From: an uncultured Desulfobacterales bacterium
Lineage (GTDB): Bacteria; Desulfobacterota; Desulfobacteria; Desulfobacterales; G020354645
Direction of reading: 5' to 3'
DNA length: 8,455 nt
Assembly: GCA_947259865.1 (NCBI GenBank)
Contig: CAMYNZ010000214.1
Location: 1 to 8,455 of the forward strand
In this document: piece by piece, positions 1 through 7,401 of the stretch
Layout: each line of letters starts with the position of its first letter
How positions within the stretch are numbered: the first letter of the stretch is position 1
Position numbers and translations under genes: made by a program
The notes under the pieces: generated by a model
Seen by the model: only the letters and a program-made list of their open reading frames with translations
Told to the model about the DNA's origin: nothing
The model's database searches: none

Positions 1-182
1 AGAAGATATGCCGAATACACCCAGCTGTAAAGATGCAGGCCACCCAGATCCGCCACGATGGTCGGCATGGCCGCCGACATCACCAGCGCGTCCAATGCCC
101 CCAGAAAAAGCGCCAGCAGGGAAGCGGATATAATGAGATATCGGTTTTTCGCCGGAATCGCCGTGTAAGCAAGATTTGACAC
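1..182 (-). CDS. DHA2-type MFS transporter, N-terminal part (continues past window start)
   Basis: The minus strand from a GTG at 182 reads about 60 residues with no stop to the window edge. After about 17 polar residues comes a first membrane helix ending in FLGALDALVMSAAMPTIVAD, then LYSWVYSAYLL entering the second. The LD-x(6)-AMPTIVADLGG pattern matches the motif at the end of helix 1 in DHA2 (EmrB/QacA-like) drug:proton antiporters. An in-frame TGA lies just upstream and GTG is the only usable start. TGAGGA (200-195) is a Shine-Dalgarno-like site with a rather long 12-nt spacer. The gene lies 43 bp downstream of the aryl-acid ligase on the same strand, so co-transcription is likely. Known of the family: proton-driven export of amphipathic drugs, and some members export siderophores. 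The substrate here is unknown, although export of a product made with the ligase is possible. Confidence 0.85.
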   Translation of the reverse strand, partial: MSNLAYTAIPAKNRYLIISASLLALFLGALDALVMSAAMPTIVADLGGLHLYSWVYSAYL

Positions 183-225
183 GTTGGATTTAAATCCTCA
201 GAAATTGAACACTGCCCTCAGCCCT

Positions 226-2013
226 TCATAGCGGTGTGTCGGTAAACTCGATTTTTATTCTGCCCGATAAAACGTCATCAATGGTAACCTTATCCCGCTT
301 CAGGTACTCGTCGCCGAATTTCTTGTCTATTACATCTTCCTCGAACAACTTAGCGGTGATATAGGCGCGCAGACGTCTCTTGTCTATTTTGTTTACCGCA
401 GTGAGGGGCCAACCCCCGACAATTTCCACACGCTCCGGCAGTTCGTAGATGGCAATCCCCTCTTTGTTCAAAAAATCTATAATCTCTTCAAAATTGGTTT
501 CTTCTCCCTTTATGGGTTGCACGATGGCACATAGCCTTTCACCGAGGCGCGGATCAGGCATACCAATAGCGGCACCATTTGCCACCCTGGGGTGCTGTTT
601 GAGCCTATCCTCTATACGTTCAGGATAAATATTTTCCCCTCCCCTCAGAATCGTATCCTTCTTCCGTCCCTCAACCACATAACTGCCGTCTTCGCGAATG
701 GACATCAGATCACCGGAGTGCATAAAGCCTTGCTCATCAAATGTATTTTTGTTTTCCTCGTCGGCCCTGAAATAGCCCTTAAATGTGAGCGGGCCCTTCA
801 TGACCATTTCGCCCACCTGGCCCGGCTTCACTTCCTGATCGTTATCGTCTACCAGCCTGATCTGCACTTCCGGATCAAGTATGATTGGCCTCCCTACGGT
901 ATACATCTTAACCTCTTTAGGACTATCCCATCGATTACTGAGCTGGGGCCCCTCTGCCATGCCAAAGGTGTTAACGAAATCAACGCCGAGCTCCCCTATA
1001 CACCATTCCACGAGTTCGGGTCTCACCTTTTGTCCCCCGGCCGCCACGACCTGAAGTGAGCTCAAATCATATTTTTTTGAAAACTCCTGATAGCCTTCCA
1101 TCCAGTACATAATTTGAACAGGGATAATTAGGGTATGTGTTATCCTATATTTCTCCACCAGGCGAAAGTGATTTTCAGGTTTAGATGAACCGGAAAGGAC
1201 AATCGTTCCCCCCCTGAATATGAGTGGTCCACAGATGTTCTCCATAGAAGCATTATGCGCAGCGGGTATTGCTACCAGGCCGACAGAATCATCCGTGTAC
1301 CCAGCCACCCGACCGACGTAATCCCACCCGCAGATGTAATCGTTATGGGTTCTCGGAATCCCCTTGGGTACGCCAGTGGTTCCCCCTGACAGGAGTTCTG
1401 TACAGATATCGTCAGGGTCCGGCTTGAACTGATCCAGGTAATCAGCGGCATAATCCATTTCCGCGGCTTCTTTTAAGAGTTCCTCAACGGAATGCCAGCC
1501 ATGGGCTGATTGCCCTTCGGTAGTGAGGAATATTTTTAAATATGCATGATTATGGCGGATCTCTTCCACCATGGCCACGTAATCGAATTTTCCTCCCGCT
1601 GATGGAATACAGATGCCCTTGGCCTCATGGAGCGCAATCTCATGATCGATCTCCAATCGTCGATGTCGGGGGAGACACATCACAGGGACGGCACCAATTC
1701 GATTCAACGCAAAATACATGTAAAAAAATTCCACCACATTAAGTAGCTGCAGGACAAAGAAATCGCCATATCCCACGCCTAGCTTTTTAAGTTGGACGGC
1801 CAATCTGCTGGTCTTGTCCTTAAGCCCTTTCCATGTCACTTTCGTGGTGTCATCCACCACCGCCAGCTTATCGGGGAATCTTTGCACATTGCGGTCAAGG
1901 CAATCACACACGGTTAGACCTTGCCAAAACCCTTTAAGGACAAATTTATCAATCTCCTCGTTGGTGAATGGGTGCCAACCATCAATGATGTCCTTATGGG
2001 TGACTTTCGGCAT
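226..2013 (-). CDS. Aryl-acid adenylating enzyme, EntE/DhbE-like (ANL superfamily ligase)
   Basis: A cytosolic 595-residue adenylate-forming enzyme. It should activate a carboxylic acid with ATP to an acyl-AMP, then transfer it to CoA or a carrier-protein thiol. Motifs: P-loop LSGGTTGVPKG (about 208-218), NTFGMAEG (about 348-355), HSGDL (about 432-436), GRKKD (about 449-453) with GGENIYP, and the C-terminal NKIDKRRL holding the candidate catalytic lysine (about 542). Similarity to 2,3-dihydroxybenzoate-AMP ligases (DhbE, EntE) runs along the protein: LLNVVEFFYMYFAL, PVMCLPRHR, GIPRTHNDYI, and an AHN triplet (about 252-254) where DhbE has AHNYPL, whose Asn contacts the 2-hydroxyl of the substrate. 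A 2-hydroxylated aromatic acid is therefore a reasonable guess. It is about 50 residues longer than DhbE, partly through a charged C-terminal tail. A TTG at 2031 would add six residues, but GAGAGGA (2029-2023) sits 9 nt before the ATG at 2013, which decides the start. No siderophore genes are in view; a CoA ligase of aromatic catabolism is the main alternative. Confidence 0.85.
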   Translation of the reverse strand: MPKVTHKDIIDGWHPFTNEEIDKFVLKGFWQGLTVCDCLDRNVQRFPDKLAVVDDTTKVTWKGLKDKTSRLAVQLKKLGVGYGDFFVLQLLNVVEFFYMYFALNRIGAVPVMCLPRHRRLEIDHEIALHEAKGICIPSAGGKFDYVAMVEEIRHNHAYLKIFLTTEGQSAHGWHSVEELLKEAAEMDYAADYLDQFKPDPDDICTELLSGGTTGVPKGIPRTHNDYICGWDYVGRVAGYTDDSVGLVAIPAAHNASMENICGPLIFRGGTIVLSGSSKPENHFRLVEKYRITHTLIIPVQIMYWMEGYQEFSKKYDLSSLQVVAAGGQKVRPELVEWCIGELGVDFVNTFGMAEGPQLSNRWDSPKEVKMYTVGRPIILDPEVQIRLVDDNDQEVKPGQVGEMVMKGPLTFKGYFRADEENKNTFDEQGFMHSGDLMSIREDGSYVVEGRKKDTILRGGENIYPERIEDRLKQHPRVANGAAIGMPDPRLGERLCAIVQPIKGEETNFEEIIDFLNKEGIAIYELPERVEIVGGWPLTAVNKIDKRRLRAYITAKLFEEDVIDKKFGDEYLKRDKVTIDDVLSGRIKIEFTDTPL

Positions 2014-2167
2014 AGATGTCAGTCCTCTCAAGATGGGCTGTCAAGGCTACTCAATTGCACAAAGAGGAAGTAAATGTCAAGATGCTCGAATATGAGACAG
2101 ATGAAGACGTCCATAAATTTTTTAACCTCTCCCCAGGGTGATATTCCCAAACGCCTCAGCAAACATC

Positions 2168-2195
2168 TTGACCGGAAAACAACTCTTCTGATAAT
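2168..2195 (+). promoter_or_regulatory. Sigma70-type promoter candidate for the glycosyltransferase
   Basis: TTGACC (2168-2173) and GATAAT (2190-2195) are separated by 16 bp, with five of six matches to consensus in each box. Transcription would start near 2202, giving a leader of about 44 nt that contains the AAAAGGAGAG ribosome binding site (2231-2240). The -10 box lies inside the 23-bp element that recurs at 7004-7026. The call rests on sequence match alone. Confidence 0.45.
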
Positions 2196-2205
2196 GAATC
2201 CTTTG
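2183..2205 (+). repeat. 23-bp repeated intergenic element, copy 1
   Basis: The element begins CTCTTCTGATAATGA and ends CCTTTG. It matches 7004-7026 at 21 of 23 positions; the two mismatches are adjacent (AT here, CC there). Similarity stops sharply on both sides. Here it overlaps the -10 box of the predicted glycosyltransferase promoter. Confidence 0.5.
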
Positions 2206-2245
2206 AACCCTTAACTGACAGCTGCTTTATAAAAGGAGAGCATAA

Positions 2246-3529
2246 ATGGCTGAATGTAAATTTTTTGGAGAAGTTAAGCAAGTGGGATTTATCTCGACTC
2301 GCCTGGCAGGTACCGATGGGGTCTCGTTGGAAACAGCCAAATGGGCCAAGGTATTCGAATCCGAAGGTTTCTGTTGTTTTTATTTTGCCGGTGAACTGGA
2401 CCGCGAGCCTGAGGTTTGTTACCCGGTGCCGGAGGCGCATTTCACGCATCCGGAAATCAAGGATATTTACCATAAAAGTTTTGATGTCACTGTGCGCGAT
2501 CGACTTATTTCGGAGAGAATTCACAAGATGGTGCGCGTATTAAAAGATCATCTCTACGAATTTATCGACAAATTCGAAATCGATCTGTTGATACCCCAAA
2601 ATGTGTTGACCATTCCGCTGAACATTCCCTTAGGTATTGCCATCACACAGGTTATCATGGAAACCGGCCTTCCGACTGTCGCCCACCATCATGATTTCTA
2701 CTGGGAACGCGATCGATTTATGACAAACGCCGTCTGGGATTATCTGCATATGGCATTTCCTCCGAATCTGCCATCCATCGACCATGTTGTCATCAACTCG
2801 TTTGCCGATGAACAACTCAGTCTTCGCAAGGGCATTTCTGCCACGGTTATGCCCAACATTATGGATTTTAAAAACCCACCCCCCCCAGTAGATGATTACG
2901 CGTCTGACGTGAGAACAGCACTTGGCATCGATGAAGATGAATTACTGGTGCTGCAGCCCACCCGGGTGGTGGCGCGCAAAGGCATCGAAATGGCCATTGA
3001 ATTGGTGCACCGGCTGGGCATGAAAGCGAAATTGGTGATTTCACATGCATCCGGTGATGAGGGCTATGACTACGAGCAACGCCTAAAAGAATACTCCAAG
3101 CTCATGGCTGTAAATACCATTTTTGTTTCAGATATTATCAATGAAGAGAGAGGAACCACAAAAGATGGCAGAAAAATTTACACTTTAGATGATGTATATC
3201 CTCATGCAGATCTTGTTACCTACCCATCCACATTTGAAGGCTTTGGAAACGCATTTTTAGAGGCCGCCTATTTCCGCAAGCCGATTGTCGTAAATGAGTA
3301 TTCCATTTACACCAAAGACATCAAACCCAAAGGTTTCGACGTGATCGAATTGCCCGGATATGTCACCGCAGAAGCGGTGGAGAAAACAAAGGCGTTATTG
3401 AAAAATCCTGAACATGTTGAAGCGGCAGCTGATCGCAACTATGAAATCGGCATGCGCTTCTTCTCATTTGAAGTCCTTGAACGGCTGCTCAAGCATTATA
3501 TCGCCACCCACATGATGCTTAGAGGTTAG
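2246..3529 (+). CDS. GT4 family glycosyltransferase
   Basis: A 427-residue protein of the GT-B, GT4 (glycosyl transferases group 1) type: retaining enzymes that move a sugar from a nucleotide- or phospho-sugar donor. The N-terminal acceptor domain opens with GFISTRLAGTDGVSLE (about 14-29), the glycine-rich loop where these enzymes begin, and has an AHHHDFYWERDR segment near the middle. The donor domain starts near residue 230 with LQPTRVVARKG, whose Arg240 and Lys245 fit the conserved R-x4-K diphosphate-binding pair. EGFGNAFLE (331-339) is the E-x7-E motif. AAAAGGAGAG lies 5 nt before the ATG, fixing the start. No membrane segment or signal is seen, so it is probably cytosolic. The TDGVSLE opening recalls glycosyltransferases making glycosylated compatible solutes or similar small molecules, but donor and acceptor cannot be read from the sequence. 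No other sugar gene is nearby. Confidence 0.88.
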   Translation: MAECKFFGEVKQVGFISTRLAGTDGVSLETAKWAKVFESEGFCCFYFAGELDREPEVCYPVPEAHFTHPEIKDIYHKSFDVTVRDRLISERIHKMVRVLKDHLYEFIDKFEIDLLIPQNVLTIPLNIPLGIAITQVIMETGLPTVAHHHDFYWERDRFMTNAVWDYLHMAFPPNLPSIDHVVINSFADEQLSLRKGISATVMPNIMDFKNPPPPVDDYASDVRTALGIDEDELLVLQPTRVVARKGIEMAIELVHRLGMKAKLVISHASGDEGYDYEQRLKEYSKLMAVNTIFVSDIINEERGTTKDGRKIYTLDDVYPHADLVTYPSTFEGFGNAFLEAAYFRKPIVVNEYSIYTKDIKPKGFDVIELPGYVTAEAVEKTKALLKNPEHVEAAADRNYEIGMRFFSFEVLERLLKHYIATHMMLRG

Positions 3530-3717
3530 AATTATTTAATATACAGGAGAGTTTAAATGGTGAGAATGGAAGAAATCAGATAATTATTTCCGGGTATTTG
3601 AGTTTTCCACTTATTGTGGGGGAAAAAGGGCCGTTGGTAAAAGCTTGGCATATGACAAAAAAGAGTCAATTTTCAACAACGTGCCTATCGCGTCCCCGGG
3701 GTTGAGGGAAAAGATTA
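3530..3717 (+). other. Intergenic stretch with an 8-codon ORF behind a strong RBS; possible gene remnant
   Basis: AGGAGA (3545-3550) sits 6 nt before an ATG at 3557, as good a ribosome binding site as that of the glycosyltransferase. The frame stops at 3581 after MVRMEEIR. A different frame is open from 3564 to 3722 without an ATG. It reads CGGKRAVGKSLAYDKKES, which fits the P-loop pattern G-x4-GKS (3624-3644 and adjacent codons), then VPIASPGLREK. This may be a frameshifted remnant of the gene that once followed the glycosyltransferase, a leader peptide before yciH, or chance. No family could be recognised, and no terminator is seen here, so yciH may be co-transcribed with the glycosyltransferase. 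Confidence 0.35.
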
Positions 3718-4080
3718 ATGGATAATTCTCGTTTAGTTTATTCAACAGAATCAGGTAAAATCTGCACATCGTGTCAAAAATCCCTTCCTGAATGTACCTG
3801 CAAAAAGAAGAAATCGAGACCTCAAACACGCATAAAGATTGATGGCATAATTCGGATTACGCGTGAGGTTAAGGGACGCAAAGGGAAAACGGTAACTGTC
3901 ATATATGGATTTCAGCCCAATCAGATTGATCTCAAAGCACTTGCGAAGCAGCTGAAACAGCAATGTGGTGCTGGGGGATCAGTGAAAGATAAGGTGATTA
4001 TAATACAAGGGGATCAACGGAAAACGCTAATGAAATTGCTGGAGGAGAAAGGTTATACTGTCAAACTTGCCGGCGGGTGA
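3718..4080 (+). CDS. yciH: SUI1/eIF1-like translation factor YciH
   Basis: A 120-residue protein of the YciH/SUI1 family, the bacterial and archaeal relatives of eukaryotic initiation factor eIF1. It begins with a short Cys-rich segment: Cys16-x2-Cys19 and Cys26-x-Cys28 could bind zinc, followed by a Lys/Arg-rich linker. The SUI1 domain then runs from about residue 38 to the end, with the signature VIYGFQPNQIDLKALAKQLK, QCGAGGSVKD and IIIQGDQRKTLMKLLEEKGY. Length and both halves match the family, so it looks complete. GAGGG (3704-3708) lies 9 nt before the ATG. Known of the family: YciH binds the 30S subunit and affects initiation fidelity in vitro; its role in bacteria is not well defined and it is dispensable in E. 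coli. The gene follows the glycosyltransferase by 188 bp with no visible terminator between. Confidence 0.93.
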   Translation: MDNSRLVYSTESGKICTSCQKSLPECTCKKKKSRPQTRIKIDGIIRITREVKGRKGKTVTVIYGFQPNQIDLKALAKQLKQQCGAGGSVKDKVIIIQGDQRKTLMKLLEEKGYTVKLAGG

Positions 4081-4382
4081 ATTTAGCAAGGCCGTTGGAG
4101 GGATAAAGGTTCTAAAAGTGTTGATTGATAAAGGGACAATTAAGATAGTCGAAGGATGAAGACGATTTGCCAACACTCAAAGTGATGGAGATAGGGCACG
4201 GGTATCGATATATTGATATGATAATTGGAATGCGTAAACTGTTTAAAGTAGGTGACACCCGTGAAATATAATCATTCGATTTTTTCAATGATTGACTTCA
4301 AAAGGACTGCTATGTTAAAGAATCAACCATAGATTTAAATGCGCTAACCCAAAACCAGAGGTAGCCCTGAATTGAATTCAAC

Positions 4383-4422
4383 AAACCCCATTTCTCAATC
4401 CGAGATCCGGGGTTTTGTATTT
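4383..4422 (+). terminator. Intrinsic terminator
   Basis: AAACCCC (4383-4389) pairs perfectly with GGGGTTT (4409-4415). Inside, TCTC pairs with GAGA across a 3x3 internal loop, with AATCC as the apical loop. The tail TTTTGTATTT follows the stem. It lies about 300 nt after the yciH stop, so it ends either a long yciH transcript or an unannotated RNA from the intergenic region, and insulates the ECF operon. The reverse-strand tail is weaker, so rightward termination is favoured. Confidence 0.7.
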
Positions 4423-4588
4423 CACAAGAGGAAATTATGAATATTTAATATTTAAAATGCGATCCCGATTTCATTCATTTACGTTTCTGATATTCCTTAA
4501 AACTGTCAAGAATAAAGATTTGACCCCATTCGTTTTTAATTAAAATCTCCTCAAGATTGAAATCTGACGAAAAAAATCCTATTTATAT

Positions 4589-4616
4589 AAACTCAACTGC
4601 AGTATATGATGCGTCA
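4589..4616 (+). promoter_or_regulatory. Weak ECF-type promoter candidate for the sigma operon
   Basis: AAACTC (4589-4594) and CGTCA (4612-4616) are 17 bp apart, loosely resembling the GAACTT / GTC(A) elements used by many ECF sigma factors, which often transcribe their own operon. The -35 lacks the usual leading GG. Transcription would start near 4623, which would exclude the upstream GTG at 4622 as a start for the sigma gene. A sigma70 alternative, TTGAAA (4557-4562) with TATTTA (4580-4585), has a 17-bp spacer but a poor -10. Confidence 0.22.
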
Positions 4617-4681
4617 TTTGGGTGCTGCCCGGAGCAGCGGTTATAAGTGCTTGCCACAGGTCGAAGATTTTGGATAAATCG

Positions 4682-5278
4682 GTGTCTAAATCTATAAACA
4701 GCGAAACACGGGACGAAGAACAACTGGTGGCCCGGCTCAAAAAAGGCGATGAAGGTGCCTTTGCGATCCTGGTACGCCGTTTTCAAGCCAAGCTGTTTGG
4801 TCTGGCATATGCTTTAATCATGGACCATGAGGAGAGCCAGGACATCGTTCAGGAAGTGTTTTTAAAAGCGTATCAGAACATCGGTAAATTCAAGGGCCAG
4901 GCAAAGCTATCCACCTGGTTGCATCGAATTACAGTAAATCAGTGCCTGAACTGGAAGAGACGCTGGTTCCGACGCCGTCGCTCCCAACACCGCTCCCTTG
5001 ACATTGACGGCAACAATCTTTTCCTGGAACCGCTTACAGATGACAATACCCCGGAAAGGCGTTACCAATACAAAGAGCTACAGCAAAAATACTGGAAAGC
5101 ATTACAAGCTTTGCCGGAAAACGCGCGAACCGTCTTTGTACTCAAAGAGCTGGAAGGGCTGTCATATGACGAAATTGCAACCACACTCCGGCTCAACCGG
5201 GGTACGGTGAGTTCGCGTTTGCACTATGCCCGTAAATACTTAAAAAGGGTCTTGCAACCTTATCAAAGCGGAGAATGA
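4682..5278 (+). CDS. ECF-family RNA polymerase sigma factor (RpoE-like)
   Basis: A cytosolic ECF sigma factor of 198 residues from this start. Region 2 is complete: EEQLVARLKKGDEGAFAILV, then LIMDHEESQDIVQEVFLKAY (core binding, region 2.2) and KLSTWLHRITVNQCLNWKRR (regions 2.3/2.4, contacting the -10). Region 4 runs from LQALPENARTVFVLKELEGL through YDEIATTLRLNRGTVSSRLHYARKYL, the helix-turn-helix reading the -35. No region 3 and no extra C-terminal domain are present, as expected of this class. The start is uncertain. GTG 4682 has only GGA 7 nt upstream, TTG 4670 has AGG 9 nt upstream, and GTG 4622 has no ribosome binding site; all give the same domains. The stop overlaps an ATGA at the start of the anti-sigma frame. 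With a zinc anti-sigma partner directly downstream, it is probably held inactive until an envelope or redox-type signal; the signal itself is not visible. Confidence 0.9.
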   Translation: MSKSINSETRDEEQLVARLKKGDEGAFAILVRRFQAKLFGLAYALIMDHEESQDIVQEVFLKAYQNIGKFKGQAKLSTWLHRITVNQCLNWKRRWFRRRRSQHRSLDIDGNNLFLEPLTDDNTPERRYQYKELQQKYWKALQALPENARTVFVLKELEGLSYDEIATTLRLNRGTVSSRLHYARKYLKRVLQPYQSGE

Positions 5279-5280
5279 TC

Positions 5281-5761
5281 ATGGCCGGTCAGAAAAATTT
5301 GTGTGATTTGATTATTTTGAGTCGATACGCCGATCAGGAGACAAATCCGGAGGAAACGCGCCAGGTCAAGGCGCATCTGCTGTCTTGCCCGCAATGCCGC
5401 CAAGTCCTGGCAGAACAGCGCCAATTGGCGGAACTGCTGCAGCAGGGGGTATTTGCGGCACAAAAGGCAGTTGATTTCGATCGACTCGAAAAGCGCATTT
5501 TGACCGTTGACCGCCGGCCAGGCGGCATATGGAGCGACATTCGTGATTGGGCGTTGTCATGGAAAGTGGCGCTCCCCGTGGCGGCGGCAGCCGCCGCCCT
5601 GATTCTGTTTTTCTATACCCCACTGTTTCAGCCGCCGTCTCCATCCGGTCCCTCTGCAATCATAAATTCTTTTACAGGAAGGGTAACATCTGTTATGATC
5701 CTGGAAACTCCCCGGAGCCAACAGACCGTCATCTGGTACAGCGAAGAGCCACCGACAGACA

Positions 5762-5790
<29 letters not shown>
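5281..5790 (+). CDS. Membrane-anchored anti-sigma factor with HC2 zinc finger
   Basis: A 169-residue protein, probably the regulator of the sigma factor just upstream. The N-terminal cytoplasmic domain has the anti-sigma zinc motif H-x3-C-x2-C (His32, Cys36, Cys39, in HLLSCPQCRQ), with an earlier Cys8 that could complete a zinc site. LSRYADQET before it is the usual spacing of zf-HC2 domains. A single membrane helix spans about residues 96-116 (VALPVAAAAAALILFFY), leaving about 53 residues, rich in Pro and Ser and ending TVIWYSEEPPTDNAS, on the far side of the inner membrane. An ATG at 5275 overlaps the sigma stop, but GGAG (5270-5273) is 7 nt from the ATG at 5281 and too close to the first, so 5281 is preferred. 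Translational coupling with the sigma gene is likely. Known of the family: sequesters its sigma factor and releases it on a signal; HC2 proteins of this kind are sometimes redox-sensitive. Confidence 0.85.
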
Positions 5791-6877
<1,087 letters not shown>

Positions 6878-6914
6878 ACACCCTGAATAGCTGAATTCCG
6901 TTTACCCCAATAAA

Positions 6915-6984
6915 GGGGACGCTTTAAACTTATTAACTTTCTATCCGATCTCAGGAACTAAGTTTAAAAGTTGAGAACGTCCCC
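6915..6984. repeat. MITE/REP-like imperfect inverted repeat, 70 bp
   Basis: A 25-nt left arm (6915-6939, starting GGGGACG) and a 25-nt right arm (6960-6984, ending CGTCCCC) match as inverted repeats at 20 of 25 positions, with a 20-nt centre (6940-6959). The outermost 7 bp are perfect, and TTTAAACTTA/TAAGTTTAAA gives an alternative perfect 10-bp pairing. The product would be one long hairpin. There is no coding capacity. Size, symmetry and intergenic position fit a small non-autonomous element of the kind mobilised by Y1/REP-associated tyrosine transposases; none is present here. A T-run is absent after the hairpin, so it is not a normal terminator, though it may still attenuate transcription. 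Confidence 0.65.
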
Positions 6985-7003
6985 CTCCTTCCCCGTCCTG
7001 TCC

Positions 7004-7026
7004 CTCTTCTGATAATGACCCCTTTG
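7004..7026 (+). repeat. 23-bp repeated intergenic element, copy 2
   Basis: Second copy of the element at 2183-2205 (21 of 23 identical, same strand). It lies 20 bp after the inverted-repeat element and 48 bp before the -35 box of the predicted promoter. Unlike copy 1 it has no -35 box at the right distance from its GATAAT, so a shared role as a -10 element is unlikely. Confidence 0.45.
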
Positions 7027-7073
7027 TTTTCCAAATCGCGACTCAGTGTCAGATCTTGACGTCGTCCTCGTAC

Positions 7074-7102
7074 TTGACACACGTTTCTCTTTTTTTTACA
7101 AT
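7074..7102 (+). promoter_or_regulatory. Strong sigma70 promoter for the small-protein/radical SAM operon
   Basis: A perfect -35 TTGACA (7074-7079) and TACAAT -10 (7097-7102, five of six) are spaced by exactly 17 bp, with a T-rich spacer. Transcription should start around 7108-7110, leaving a 5' leader of about 55 nt before ATG 7164. A further TTGAC occurs at 7056-7060. This is the best promoter match in the window. Confidence 0.75.
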
Positions 7103-7108
7103 TTAGAC

Positions 7109-7153
7109 AGAAATTGAAACCCAAACAGACCGAAATTTCTAAGACCTGGGTTT
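7109..7153 (+). promoter_or_regulatory. Structured 5' leader with interleaved inverted repeats (possible pseudoknot)
   Basis: Two perfect 7-bp inverted repeats interleave: AGAAATT (7109-7115) with AATTTCT (7134-7140), and AAACCCA (7117-7123) with TGGGTTT (7147-7153). The order A-B-A'-B' is that of an H-type pseudoknot, with connecting segments of 1, 10 and 6 nt. It begins at the predicted transcription start and ends 10 nt before ATG 7164, holding the only G-rich stretch (GGG 7148-7150) that could act as a ribosome binding site. It could control translation initiation. It matches no riboswitch consensus I know, and the first stem is AU-rich, so chance is possible. Confidence 0.4.
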
Positions 7154-7163
7154 GACAACCAAT

Positions 7164-7358
7164 ATGGCAAAGAGACCCCTAAAAAAGTACCGGCTCAACA
7201 GCATCAAAGACCCGGCTATCAAACGGATTTTGAAACCATGCGAGGCCCGGGCCGGTCATGGCACCATTATTATTTTACTGGCTTATTCCATTATTGGCGG
7301 CGCTTTGTTCGGGATTTACAAGCTCGTCAGATGGCTGATCGACATCGCTCACAGCTAA
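7164..7358 (+). CDS. Small single-span membrane protein upstream of radical SAM gene
   Basis: A 64-residue protein. Residues 1-33 are hydrophilic and very basic (ten Lys/Arg, with KPCEARAGHG at the end and a single Cys26). About 34-55 form one hydrophobic helix (TIIILLAYSIIGGALFGIYK), followed by a short LVRWLIDIAHS tail. By the positive-inside rule the N-terminus should face the cytoplasm. TTG 7152 would add four residues, but ATG 7164 is more likely. There is no good Shine-Dalgarno, only GGG 13 nt upstream inside the predicted leader structure. It is the first gene after the strong promoter and lies 43 bp before the radical SAM gene with no terminator between, so they form one operon. The protein is not recognised. 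Small genes beside radical SAM/SPASM enzymes often encode their peptide substrates, but a membrane accessory subunit is equally possible. Confidence 0.6.
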   Translation: MAKRPLKKYRLNSIKDPAIKRILKPCEARAGHGTIIILLAYSIIGGALFGIYKLVRWLIDIAHS

Positions 7359-7401
7359 TTATCCTGCCACACGATTCTCTACATATCTCAGATGAAAATC
7401 A

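Larger units (their letters stand above)
2014..2245. other. Divergent intergenic region between ligase and glycosyltransferase
   Basis: This 232-bp stretch separates two genes transcribed away from each other and should hold promoters for both. A rightward sigma70 candidate is listed separately. On the minus strand two TTGACA hexamers are visible (2080-2075 and 2044-2039), but neither has a good -10 box at 16-18 bp, so no leftward promoter is called. No convincing small gene is present. The interval also holds one copy of a 23-bp repeat (2183-2205) that recurs at 7004-7026. Confidence 0.6.
4081..4681. other. AT-rich intergenic region, about 600 bp
   Basis: No coding region is supported here. 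The stretch is AT-rich and has stops in all frames on both strands at short intervals. It contains a 7-bp inverted repeat AATCATT/AATGATT at 4270-4293 without a T-run, an odd palindrome GGTGACACC near 4253, the palindrome TTGAATTCAA near 4372, and the intrinsic terminator at 4383-4422. GCTGC/GCAGC (4624-4638) forms a small hairpin just before the sigma factor gene. The long gap before the terminator leaves room for a 3' UTR or a small RNA, but nothing identifies one. Confidence 0.5.

Noticed and set aside
592..1059. A 155-codon plus-strand open frame inside the ligase gene
   Set aside because: It is antisense to conserved ligase motifs and its translation resembles no protein family.
2039..2080. 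Two TTGACA boxes upstream of the ligase on the minus strand
   Set aside because: No acceptable -10 hexamer lies 16-18 bp downstream of either one, so no promoter is called.
4117..4177. 7-bp inverted repeat AGTGTTG/CAACACT with a 47-nt loop
   Set aside because: The loop is too long and the stem too short to be distinguished from chance in AT-rich DNA.
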